Positions 26,139 to 34,265 of a stretch of DNA of 64,000 nucleotides are shown piece by piece; the first letter of the stretch is position 1, and each line of letters opens with the position of its first letter. Location of the stretch: the NCBI GenBank assembly GCA_943368345.1, contig CALRKY020000011.1:1-64000 (forward strand), written 5' to 3'. The position numbers and the translations under genes are program-made. Source of the DNA: JADCGM01 sp943368345 (GTDB lineage Bacteria > Pseudomonadota > Alphaproteobacteria > Sphingomonadales > Sphingomonadaceae). The notes beneath the pieces were generated by a model. The model saw only the letters and a list, made by a program, of their open reading frames with translations. It was not told the origin of the DNA and made no database searches.

Positions 26139-26171
26139 ATATGGGCCGTCGGTTCAACCGATGGTCCATAT
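26139..26171. terminator. Hairpin between convergent YjbE- and YjbF-like genes
   Basis: A 14-base stem with two G-U pairs (starts ATATGG, ends CCATAT) and the loop TTCAA lies exactly between the two convergent stops, sharing one base with the stop codon on the minus strand. No long T run follows on either strand, so termination strength is uncertain. Confidence 0.55.
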
Positions 26172-26839
26172 CATGGGGTGGCGAGTGAGGGCCTCAGCAC
26201 TTCAATGTTAAACGGTCCGGCTGTCGGGATGACGGTCTGTTGGCTCTTCCAGCAAAATCCCGTGTCGTCGATCCAGTAGTGATTTGAGAACCGGTGTACC
26301 CCTTCCGCCGACACACGCTCGACGATTTTCCGGAGCCGGAGTTTGCGCCCGTAGATTTCGATATCGTCAACACCACCAATCGAAAAGCGCGACGTTTCTG
26401 TGGCAGTCACACGGCGGTCTGTACCGAAAGTCAAGGTCCGCTGTACCCTTTTGCCGACCATCAACCTCAGGTCCTTGGTCCAGCCGGCACCAAACTCAAC
26501 GCCGACCAAATCAATTTCAATGCCGATAACGCGGGTGACAAATGGTCCCCACGTCGCAATCAACTGTTTTCGCGACGCATACCAGACATGCGAACCATCA
26601 ACTTCGATCTCGCCCAATATGAGCATGGCAGGTGTGGCCCCGGCAAACCCGGCGGCGATACTGGCATAGGGGATACTCGCAATGCGCTCCTGGGTGACCG
26701 GCGATTCCCCCGCCCTCCCGGCAATGCTGGCGCTGACGGTGCTCCAGAAGGCCGACCGGCCAAGGCCCGTGCTGCAGGAGGAAAGACCGAGTGCGGCAGC
26801 GGCCATGATGGCATGACGGCGCGTCAGATGTTTGATCAT
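26171..26839 (-). CDS. YjbF/GfcB-like lipoprotein of polysaccharide export
   Basis: A 222-residue lipoprotein: a basic start with RR, a hydrophobic core and the lipobox LSSC (Cys22). The mature part has PYASIAAGF, LILGEIEVDG, WGPFVTRVIGI and WIDDTGFCWKS, the pattern of the GfcB/YjbF family of outer-membrane-associated lipoproteins in group 4 capsule and Yjb exopolysaccharide loci. The ATG at 26839 starts the signal sequence; a longer reading to 26905 overlaps the promoter side. It faces away from the YjbH-like gene and towards the YjbE-like one. Confidence 0.8.
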   Translation of the reverse strand: MIKHLTRRHAIMAAAALGLSSCSTGLGRSAFWSTVSASIAGRAGESPVTQERIASIPYASIAAGFAGATPAMLILGEIEVDGSHVWYASRKQLIATWGPFVTRVIGIEIDLVGVEFGAGWTKDLRLMVGKRVQRTLTFGTDRRVTATETSRFSIGGVDDIEIYGRKLRLRKIVERVSAEGVHRFSNHYWIDDTGFCWKSQQTVIPTAGPFNIEVLRPSLATP

Positions 26840-26959
26840 GCACCGGTTGATAGCCCACTGGGGGCGATTCTGCACGTTGCTTCGGGTTGTACGGCTGGTA
26901 GGCACGCAAGATTTTTTCCGACTTGGCGACAGAGGTCGCGCCGATGGTCCGCCGTTGGG

Positions 26960-29134
26960 TTGCGCGGGTCGGTTATTGCGATGACAATGTTTGGCGCCTC
27001 AAATGCATGGGCCGCTGAGTACTGGGACCCATTTCCGGTGGTCCCCATCGCGAGTGATTTCGGTGGAGTTGGATTAATCCAGACACCGACCGCGCGTTTC
27101 GCCCCGGACGGCCAGCTGTCATTCACGGGCAATCGGGTTTCACCCTATGAACGTTACGCAGTCACATTTCAGGCGATGCCCTGGCTCGAGACAACGCTCA
27201 GATACAGTTCGATCGGCAATCGCCTTTTTTCAGAAGTGCCGGAATTCAGCGGCGATCAGAGTGACAAGGATCGGGGTCTCGATTTCAAGTTGAAGTTGCT
27301 GGAAGAGACTACCTGGCGTCCTGCCGTCGTCGTCGGCGCACGGGATTTTCTGGGTACCGGGCTCTTTCAAGCGGAATATGTCGTAGCCAGCAAACAAATC
27401 GGCCCCTTGGATGTGTCATTCGGGATCGGCTGGGGGCTTCTGGGAACACGTGGGCATATTGCGAACCCGTTGGGGTTGCTATCCGACAGCTATCGTGACC
27501 GGGGCGGGTCGGTCGCGGGCGGTGGAACCTTGAATAATTATTACTTCAAGGGAGAACGTGTTTCGTTTTTCGGTGGCCTCCGATATGATACCCCGATTAA
27601 GGGGTTGACCGCATTGGTTGAGTATGACCCGAATGATTACCAGTCTGAGGCACGGAACAATCGGTTTCCAGTTCGCTCAGCGATCAACATCGGAGTAAGC
27701 TATCAGCTGCGGTCATGGCTCCAGCTTGGGGCAAGTCTCGAGCGTGGGAATCGCGTTGGGTTGCGCTTTTCCATGTCCACCAACGTACACAACAAGCCCA
27801 CTATTCCCAAGATTGACCCGCCGGCACCGCCGATGCGTCGCGACGGCGCTCCGGACCCGACTCCGGCAGCTGCGGCGTCCGAACCAGCCGTTCCAGTAGC
27901 CATGACCCCGACCAGCGCGCTGGGACTCGCACTGGAGAGGGCAATGGTCGATCAGGGCGCTGTACTCTTTGCCGCTGACCTGGGTGGGACGGTTGCGACC
28001 GTGTATGTTGCCCAGACCCGGTTCGTGGATATGGCGCAGGGTCTCGGCCGCTTATCGCGGGCTGCCTTCACGGTTTTGCCGGTATCCTATGAAGCGCTTA
28101 ATGTCGTGTTTGTCGAAGGCGGCATCCGAACGACGTCTGTCAAAATATACCGACATCTGCTCGCCGAAGCTGTGAACCCGGGAGCGGGGTCGGGTGAAGT
28201 GCTCTGGAAAAAGATCGAATTCGCACCGCCACCGCCGATGCCGGACGAAGATGAAATCAGTTACCGTGGCTCCGTCCTGACATCACCACCGAGACTATTC
28301 TGGGGGGTTAACCCCGGCCTCCGCAATACTTTGGGCCGGCCTGAGCAGTTCATTCTCTATCAGGCGTTCGTCCGGGTCGCCGGCAGCTTGGAGGTAAAAC
28401 CGGGGCTCTCGGTCTCAGGCAGTGTCACGTTAAACCTGTCCGACAATTTCAACCAGTTGCGTATTCGCTCGGACAGTCAGCTCCAACACGTCCGGTCAGA
28501 TATTGATCAATATCTGAAGGAGGGCCGCACTGCGATCGCCAACCTTCAAGCCGACTATAGTTTCAATATCACGCCGTCGCTGTTCGGCCATGTCTATGGC
28601 GGGCTGCTTGAGGAAATGTTCGGTGGGGTTGGCGGCGAAGTGCTTTGGCGACCCTATGATGCGAAATGGACAGTGGGTGCGGAGTTGGCGTGGGTCAAGC
28701 AACGCAGTTTCAAAGGGCGTTTCGGTTTCCAGAATTACAGCACCCTGACCGGGTTCGTCACCGGCTCTTACCGGTTTTCCGGTCCTGAGATTACCGCGAG
28801 TGTGCGCCTTGGCCGCTATCTAGCCAAGGACATGGGGGGGACGTTTCAGCTCAGCCGTCGGTTCCGCTCAGGCGCGACTGTTGGGGCTTTCGCAACCTTC
28901 ACCGACGTCAGCGCTGCTGAGTTCGGTGAAGGCCGGTTCGACAAGGGCATTTTTATTACGATCCCTCTCGACCTGGTGTTCAACCGGCACGTCCGCAGTG
29001 GCGTCGGCGTGGCCTGGCATCCGCTGATTCGTGACGGCGGACAACAGCTGGTCGTTCGCAAGCCCCTGTTCGCCGTCACCGATTCAACCACTTATGATAG
29101 TTTCCAACGCGACTGGCCCCACATCGGTGATTGA
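26960..29134 (+). CDS. YjbH-like outer-membrane beta-barrel protein of exopolysaccharide export
   Basis: The mature N-terminus (FGGVGLIQTPTARFAPDGQL) is the signature of the YjbH family, large outer-membrane proteins with two beta-barrel-like halves thought to help release polysaccharide. The protein (about 724 residues) has alternating amphipathic strands in both halves and a Pro/Ala-rich linker near 280-310. The start is uncertain: TTG at 26960 gives a normal 18-20-residue signal peptide cleaved after AWA, while ATG at 26981 gives a short one. The open frame runs on upstream to 26294, but that part is antisense to the YjbF-like gene and is not likely coding. Confidence 0.85.
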   Translation: MRGSVIAMTMFGASNAWAAEYWDPFPVVPIASDFGGVGLIQTPTARFAPDGQLSFTGNRVSPYERYAVTFQAMPWLETTLRYSSIGNRLFSEVPEFSGDQSDKDRGLDFKLKLLEETTWRPAVVVGARDFLGTGLFQAEYVVASKQIGPLDVSFGIGWGLLGTRGHIANPLGLLSDSYRDRGGSVAGGGTLNNYYFKGERVSFFGGLRYDTPIKGLTALVEYDPNDYQSEARNNRFPVRSAINIGVSYQLRSWLQLGASLERGNRVGLRFSMSTNVHNKPTIPKIDPPAPPMRRDGAPDPTPAAAASEPAVPVAMTPTSALGLALERAMVDQGAVLFAADLGGTVATVYVAQTRFVDMAQGLGRLSRAAFTVLPVSYEALNVVFVEGGIRTTSVKIYRHLLAEAVNPGAGSGEVLWKKIEFAPPPPMPDEDEISYRGSVLTSPPRLFWGVNPGLRNTLGRPEQFILYQAFVRVAGSLEVKPGLSVSGSVTLNLSDNFNQLRIRSDSQLQHVRSDIDQYLKEGRTAIANLQADYSFNITPSLFGHVYGGLLEEMFGGVGGEVLWRPYDAKWTVGAELAWVKQRSFKGRFGFQNYSTLTGFVTGSYRFSGPEITASVRLGRYLAKDMGGTFQLSRRFRSGATVGAFATFTDVSAAEFGEGRFDKGIFITIPLDLVFNRHVRSGVGVAWHPLIRDGGQQLVVRKPLFAVTDSTTYDSFQRDWPHIGD

Positions 29135-30724
29135 TCACCGCCGCGGCGCGAAATTCGCGTCATAGGCTTCGTTGGTCAGGAACAGCGACAATTCCGCGTC
29201 GAGCACCAGGTCGGTGAAGATCGCGGCGGCATCGGCATAGCGGCCGGACTCGAAGAAATTGTCGCCAACGGCCGCTTTCCACACCGCCAGCTGCTCCTCG
29301 ATGGCTTTGTACAGCAGGTCGGCATCGACCAGCTCGCCGCTGTCCAGCCGCTGACCGGTGTTGCGCCACTGCCAAAGCTGGGTGCGGCTGATTTCTGCCG
29401 TGGCCGCATCCTCCATCATATTGTGCAGCGGCACCGCCCCCTGTCCGCGCAGCCAGGCCGCGATATAGCCGATGCCGACATTGACATTCATGTCGAGCCC
29501 GGCGCGCGTCTTCGGACCCGGCGCGGGCGTGCTGAGTGCCGCCGCATCGGCCTCGCCAGCCGGAATTTTGTCCAGCTGGTTCGGGCCGGGCATGATCCGG
29601 TCGAACACCTCCATTGCCACCCCGATCAGGCCGGGATGCGCCACCCAGGTGCCGTCATGGCCAAGCTTTGCCTCCCGCTCCTTGTCGGCGCGCACGGCGG
29701 CAAAGGCCTTGTCATTGGCGGCATCATCATTCTTCACCGGAATGAAGGCCGACATGCCGCCCATCGCATGGGCGCCGCGCCGGTGGCAGGTCCGCACGAT
29801 ATGCGCGGCATAGTCCGCCATGAACGGCACCGTCATGTTCACCGATGCCCGGTCGGGCAGCACCTTGTCCGGATTGTTGCGATAGGTTTTGATGAAGCTG
29901 AAAATATAGTCCCAGCGCCCGCAGTTCAGCGCGACGATATGGTCGCGCAGCTCAAACAGGATTTCATCGGCCTGATAGGCGGCAGGCAGCGTCTCGATCA
30001 GCACGGTTGCCTTGATGGTGCCGAGCGGCAGATCGAGCATCGACTGGGCATTGATGAACACCTGATTCCACATCCGGGCTTCGAGATAATGTTCGAGCTT
30101 TGGCAGATAGAAATAGGGACCGGACCCTTTGGCCAGCAGCGCCCGGGCGTTCCAGAAGAAATACAGCCCGAAATCGAACAGCGCCCCGGCGATCCGCTCG
30201 CCATCGATCAGGATGTGCGATTCCGGCAGATGCCAACCGCGCGGGCGGGCGAGCAGCACCGCCGTCTTCTCGTTCAACTTATAGGTCTTACCCTTTTCCT
30301 CCAGACTGATCGTCCCAGCGACGGCGTCGCGCAGGTTGATCTGCCCCTCCATCATATTGTCCCAACTCGGGGCGGTCGCATCCTCAAAACAGGCCATGTA
30401 ACATTTGGCCCCGGAATTCAGCGCGTTGATCACCATCTTGCGGTCAACCGGCCCGGTAATCTCCACCCGCCGGTCCTGCAGGTCGGCCGGCGTCCCGCTG
30501 ATCTTCCAACTGCCTTTGCGGACCGCATGGGTCTCCAGCGGGAAATCGAGGCCGTTTCCGGCATCAAACCACGGGCGCAGGTTGGACCGGGCCTGCATCA
30601 GCGCGCGGCGCGTCGGTTCGGCCCAGCGGTGCAGCGTCGCCAGAAACGCCAGTGCGTCGTCGGTCAGCAGGCTTTCATAGCCGGGCTTCATCGTGCCGAG
30701 AATTTGAACGCCGTCGACGGCCAT
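29135..30724 (-). CDS. aceB: Malate synthase A
   Basis: It condenses glyoxylate with acetyl-CoA to malate, the second step of the glyoxylate bypass. The 529-residue protein carries the malate synthase signature in SFIKTYRNNPDKVLPDR, with catalytic regions ARPRGWHLPE, CYMACFEDATAP and MNVNVGIGYIAAWL. Length is right for the A isoform. AGGAG lies before the ATG. It is 9 bases after the regulator gene on the same strand, so both are probably one transcript, divergent from isocitrate lyase. The stop abuts the convergent YjbH-like gene. Confidence 0.96.
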   Translation of the reverse strand: MAVDGVQILGTMKPGYESLLTDDALAFLATLHRWAEPTRRALMQARSNLRPWFDAGNGLDFPLETHAVRKGSWKISGTPADLQDRRVEITGPVDRKMVINALNSGAKCYMACFEDATAPSWDNMMEGQINLRDAVAGTISLEEKGKTYKLNEKTAVLLARPRGWHLPESHILIDGERIAGALFDFGLYFFWNARALLAKGSGPYFYLPKLEHYLEARMWNQVFINAQSMLDLPLGTIKATVLIETLPAAYQADEILFELRDHIVALNCGRWDYIFSFIKTYRNNPDKVLPDRASVNMTVPFMADYAAHIVRTCHRRGAHAMGGMSAFIPVKNDDAANDKAFAAVRADKEREAKLGHDGTWVAHPGLIGVAMEVFDRIMPGPNQLDKIPAGEADAAALSTPAPGPKTRAGLDMNVNVGIGYIAAWLRGQGAVPLHNMMEDAATAEISRTQLWQWRNTGQRLDSGELVDADLLYKAIEEQLAVWKAAVGDNFFESGRYADAAAIFTDLVLDAELSLFLTNEAYDANFAPRR

Positions 30725-30733
30725 GGGACTCTC

Positions 30734-32149
30734 CTAATCTTGGGTGAAACGAAATGGGTTGATGCCGCGGGAGCGTTCGTCAACGACGAGGCGTCGGCTG
30801 GCCGGCGGCGCGGACCGCTGCCGACAATCGGCGCGTTCGCACAAATGGCAGGCAAGGCCAACCGGCGTCGCATTGGGCGCATCCAGATCGAGGCCCCGCG
30901 CATAGGTCAGGCTATGGCCGTGCGCCAGTTCGCACCCCAGCGCGATGGCATAGTCTGGCCGGATCGCCCCAAAGGGCGTCGCATAGGTCCTGACGGTACG
31001 CGACATGGTCAGCCAGCGTGCCATATCCTCGGTTTCGATCACCTGGGTCAGGATCGCGCCCGGCCGGTCAAAGGCGGCATGCAGCGACCACAGCGGGCAA
31101 TTGCCGCCAATCCGCGCCAACGGTGACCGCCCGGCGGCGAAGCGCTTGGAAATCTGCCCGGCCCGGTCGGTGCGGATCAGGAAAAACGGCACCCCGCGCG
31201 CGCCGGGACGTTGCAAGGTGGTCAGCCGGTGTGCCACCTGCTCGAACCCCGCCCCAAAGCGTGCCTGCAACAGCTCCAGATCATAGCCGAGTGTTTCCGC
31301 CGCCGCATGGAACCGGCCATAGGGCATCATCAGCGCTGCGGCGAAGTAACTGGCGAGCGTCTGGATCAGCAGCCGTTCCGCTGCCTTGTCGGTCAGTCCG
31401 GCTGTCTGCACCGCTGCATCAATCTCCGCCTTCGCCTCGACCAAGGCGAGCTGATAGCTCGCCTGAAAGGTCCGCGACGCTGAATCGAGCAGTTCGGACA
31501 ATTGCAGCTGCTGTCCGTGATAATCGAGCCGCCTGAGGCTCGTCGGCAGAACGTCTGCGGGCAGCACACGAACGGTCAGCCCGTGCCGCGTCCGCAACCG
31601 GGCCGCGACTGCGGAATACAGATCGCCAGCCGTCAGCCGCAGTTCGTCGGCCAGCATCTCGGCCTTGGCATCGATGTCGGGGAAGTGATTGTGCCGTTCG
31701 TGGACAAAATCCCGCACCACCTCCAGCGGACCCCGGCCCTGATCAACCGGGGACCGGTCCTCGCGCGCCGCACCGCGCTCATTCCAGGCATTGTGCAGCC
31801 GCAGGAACGCCTGCGCGATCGCCGGAGCCTGGGCGACGAAATCATGCAGTTCAGCCCGCGACACCTCGATGCCGCTCAGCAGCGGATCACCAAGCGCCGC
31901 CCGCACCTCCTCCGACGCCCGGTCAACATCATCGCCAGTCAGCATGCGGAGGTCGGTGTTATAGACCTGCGCCAACCGCAGCAGCACCGCAGCTGTCAGC
32001 GGGCGCTGATTACGCTCGATCAGGTTCAGATAGCTGACCGATACACCCAGATCATCGGCCATGCGGGTTTGTGTCAGCCCAAGCTGAAGCCTGAGCCGCC
32101 TGAGGCGCGGTCCGGCATAAAGTTTACGGTCAAGGGCGAGGGTGGTCAT
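30734..32149 (-). CDS. RamB/ScfR-type XRE-family regulator of the glyoxylate bypass
   Basis: A 471-residue regulator: an N-terminal XRE helix-turn-helix (about residues 12-65, LGLTQTRMADDLGVSVSYLNLIERNQR), a middle region resembling the IrrE/DUF955 fold but without a visible HExxH zinc motif, and a C-terminal domain with the cysteine cluster CHLCERADC followed by RSAPP, as in short-chain fatty acyl-CoA regulators. This family controls acetate and propionate genes, often aceA and aceB. It precedes aceB and faces aceA, which fits. It may sense an acyl-CoA. Operator candidates are listed in the shared intergenic region. Confidence 0.9.
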   Translation of the reverse strand: MTTLALDRKLYAGPRLRRLRLQLGLTQTRMADDLGVSVSYLNLIERNQRPLTAAVLLRLAQVYNTDLRMLTGDDVDRASEEVRAALGDPLLSGIEVSRAELHDFVAQAPAIAQAFLRLHNAWNERGAAREDRSPVDQGRGPLEVVRDFVHERHNHFPDIDAKAEMLADELRLTAGDLYSAVAARLRTRHGLTVRVLPADVLPTSLRRLDYHGQQLQLSELLDSASRTFQASYQLALVEAKAEIDAAVQTAGLTDKAAERLLIQTLASYFAAALMMPYGRFHAAAETLGYDLELLQARFGAGFEQVAHRLTTLQRPGARGVPFFLIRTDRAGQISKRFAAGRSPLARIGGNCPLWSLHAAFDRPGAILTQVIETEDMARWLTMSRTVRTYATPFGAIRPDYAIALGCELAHGHSLTYARGLDLDAPNATPVGLACHLCERADCRQRSAPPASRRLVVDERSRGINPFRFTQD

Positions 32150-32159
32150 TTGTGCGTGT

Positions 32160-32347
32160 TTTTACAAAATGACAATCTGTCAAAGAAAATTCCGGACATG
32201 TGAACACGTTTGTATGTGCTCGCTGCTTGACGCGGGCCTAGCTTATCCACCATGGCAGCGCAACGCCTGATTTGCAGGGCAGGATTTGCGGCCTTGGGGA
32301 GGATCGCAACCGTCGGCAGGTCAGGCGTTTTAGCCTGTTTTGTAAAA
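32160..32347. promoter_or_regulatory. Shared aceA / regulator-aceB control region with repeated operator candidates
   Basis: TTTTACAAAA at 32160-32169, just upstream of the regulator start, recurs as its exact reverse complement TTTTGTAAAA at 32338-32347, 47 bases before aceA. Next to the first copy lies the dyad TGACA-N3-TGTCA (32170-32182). Each promoter thus has a copy facing it. Binding by the adjacent XRE regulator is inferred. The TTTGTAAA core is similar to AT-rich RamB sites, but this is not demonstrated here. Confidence 0.5.
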
Positions 32348-32393
32348 GTCCAGTCGAAGCTGCAATCGCACAACTGGCCCACGGAGACGGAAT

Positions 32394-33677
32394 ATGACGA
32401 GTTTTGAGCAACTGATCCCCAGCGCCCCCGCCGGACGTTTTGCCGGAATCGAGCGGCCCTATACGCCTGCCGATGTCGAACGGCTGCGCGGCTCCGTCGT
32501 CATTGAACAGACGCTCGCCACCCGCGGTGCCAATCGCCTGTGGGACTTGCTGAAGACCGAGCCTTATGTGAACTCGCTCGGCGCCATCACCGGTAACCAG
32601 GCGATGCAGCAGGTCCGCGCCGGCCTGAAGGCGATTTACCTGTCCGGCTGGCAGGTCGCCGCCGACAACAACACCGCAGGGGCAATGTACCCGGACCAGT
32701 CGCTCTATCCAGCGAACGCCGGGCCGGAGCTGGCCAAGCGCATCAACCGCGCCCTGCAGCGCGCCGACCAGATCGAGCATAGCGAAGGCGGAGCCAAGCG
32801 CGACTGGTTCGCCCCGATCGTCGCCGATGCCGAAGCCGGGTTCGGCGGGCCGCTCAACTGTTTTGAGATCATGAAGGCCTATATCGAGGCTGGCGCGGCC
32901 GGCGTGCACTATGAGGACCAACTCGCGTCTGAAAAGAAATGCGGTCACCTCGGCGGCAAGGTGCTGATCCCGACCCAGGCACATATCCGCAACCTTGATG
33001 CCGCCCGCCTCGCCGCCGACGTCATGGGTGTGCCGACCGTCATCTGTGCCCGCACCGACGCGGAGTCGGCGATGCTGATGACCAGCGACGTTGATGAGCG
33101 CGACCATGAATTCCTGACCGGCGAACGGACACCCGAAGGCTTTTTCCGCCTGAAACCCGGCACCGGCGTCGACCATTGCATCAAGCGCGGCCTTGCCTTC
33201 GCCAGCCATGCCGATCTGCTGTGGTGGGAAACCAGCCACCCCAATCTCGATGATGCCAAGCGCTTTGCCGAAGCGATCAAGAAGGAGCATCCGGAGAAGA
33301 TGCTCGCCTACAACTGCTCGCCGTCGTTCAACTGGGAAAAGAATCTCGACAAGGACACCATCGCCAAGTTCCAGCGCGAAATCGGCGCGATGGGCTACAA
33401 GTTCCAGTTCGTGACGCTGGCCGGCTTCCACAGCCTCAACCACGGCATGTATGAACTGGCACGCGGCTACAAGGATCGCGGCATGGCCGCCTATTCGGAG
33501 CTGCAGCAGGCTGAATTCGCCAGTGAAGCCAATGGCTACACCGCCACCCGCCATCAGCGCGAAGTCGGCACCGGCTATTTCGACGAAATCGCCCAGGCGA
33601 TCAGCGGAGGCCAGTCCTCAACCACCGCGCTGGGCGAATCCACCGAAGCCGCCCAATTCAAACAGGCGGCCGAATAG
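32394..33677 (+). CDS. aceA: Isocitrate lyase
   Basis: It splits isocitrate into glyoxylate and succinate. The signature KKCGHLGGKVL with the catalytic Cys lies near residue 184; CARTDAESA and YNCSPSFNW are further active-site parts. Length 427 is normal for the short bacterial form. GGAG lies before the ATG. It diverges from the regulator-aceB unit and ends before a strong terminator. A long antisense frame covers it and is not a gene. Confidence 0.97.
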   Translation: MTSFEQLIPSAPAGRFAGIERPYTPADVERLRGSVVIEQTLATRGANRLWDLLKTEPYVNSLGAITGNQAMQQVRAGLKAIYLSGWQVAADNNTAGAMYPDQSLYPANAGPELAKRINRALQRADQIEHSEGGAKRDWFAPIVADAEAGFGGPLNCFEIMKAYIEAGAAGVHYEDQLASEKKCGHLGGKVLIPTQAHIRNLDAARLAADVMGVPTVICARTDAESAMLMTSDVDERDHEFLTGERTPEGFFRLKPGTGVDHCIKRGLAFASHADLLWWETSHPNLDDAKRFAEAIKKEHPEKMLAYNCSPSFNWEKNLDKDTIAKFQREIGAMGYKFQFVTLAGFHSLNHGMYELARGYKDRGMAAYSELQQAEFASEANGYTATRHQREVGTGYFDEIAQAISGGQSSTTALGESTEAAQFKQAAE

Positions 33678-33709
33678 GCCCGCCCAACGATCTCCGGGGA
33701 GGAGGGACC

Positions 33710-33744
33710 ACCCGCGCAGCCAACTGCGCGGGTGTTTTCTTTTT
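33710..33744 (+). terminator. Rho-independent terminator of aceA
   Basis: A perfect 10-bp stem (ACCCGCGCAG with CTGCGCGGGT) and a CCAA loop are followed by GTTTTCTTTTT. It lies 33 bases after the aceA stop. Confidence 0.93.
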
Positions 33745-34140
33745 ACAGCATCATGTTCCCATTTTGTTCTTGACATTCACAACCAGATCGGTTAGATGCG
33801 CGGTTGCTCCGACGTGGCCACGTTCGGGGCGGACACGGGTTTGTGGCTGTTACAGGCCGCCCGCCCAGGACCGGCGCGGAATCGTTCGGGTAACCAGCCG
33901 AAGCTTCGCGACCTGCCCGTCTGGTGAGGTCTGCCAAAGAGCGTCCAATTGCATGTGCTGAAAGGACGACGGACCAAGGCTCCAGACACCAGTCTCGGTG
34001 TGATGCAGTAACCAAGTCTCAGCGTACCGAGCCCCGAGCGTTCTTGCAGAGAACGCGCCGGTCCTTGTTTGTCCTCCGGCCGCCAACAGGCGCGACCGGG
34101 ATGGTGGTGCGTCAATTTCACTTCGTTTGAGCTACACCAA
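33745..34140. other. Long intergenic stretch with several hairpins, no supported gene
   Basis: About 520 bases lie between the aceA terminator and the TonB-receptor stop. In this first part I see three compact hairpins: ACACC/GGTGT at 33986-34001, CGTTCT/AGAACG at 34039-34055, and GCCGG/CCGGC at 34057-34080. A 128-codon open frame runs on the minus strand (33792-34178), but it is Arg/Pro/Ser rich, lacks a ribosome site and shows no domain I know. A structured RNA or an unknown small protein are both possible. I could not match 6S RNA, RNase P RNA, tmRNA or SRP RNA landmarks. Confidence 0.35.
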
Positions 34141-34141
34141 A

Positions 34142-34209
34142 CCCGCTCATCCTGAGCGGGGTGGGCGCGTACAATCATGGTTTGGCTGAGTCCCGGCTCA
34201 AGGCCGGGA
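34142..34209. repeat. Two short GC-rich palindromes in the TonB-receptor 3' flank
   Basis: CCCGCTCA-TCC-TGAGCGGG (34142-34160) and TCCCGGC-TCAAG-GCCGGGA (34191-34209) lie 32 bases apart. They resemble dispersed extragenic palindromes common in alphaproteobacteria and may also act as the receptor gene's terminator, though no T run follows. Confidence 0.6.
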
Positions 34210-34265
34210 TGACAGGGGTGGAGGAGTGCCGCCGAGGCTTATTGAACACCCCCCCTACGCTGCCC

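Noticed and set aside
26294..26959. Upstream in-frame extension of the YjbH-like gene
   Set aside because: It covers the YjbF-like lipoprotein gene on the other strand and would place a signal peptide in the middle of the protein.
29423..31126. A 567-codon plus-strand frame across aceB and the regulator gene
   Set aside because: It is antisense to two well-supported genes and its translation is low-complexity, rich in His, Arg and Gln.
32238..33554. A 438-codon frame antisense to isocitrate lyase
   Set aside because: It lies wholly opposite aceA, has no ribosome site or domain, and long antisense frames are common in GC-rich genes.
33792..34110. 6S RNA, RNase P RNA, tmRNA or SRP RNA in the long intergenic stretch
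   Set aside because: None of the conserved core sequences of these RNAs could be found on either strand by eye, so only a neutral description is given.
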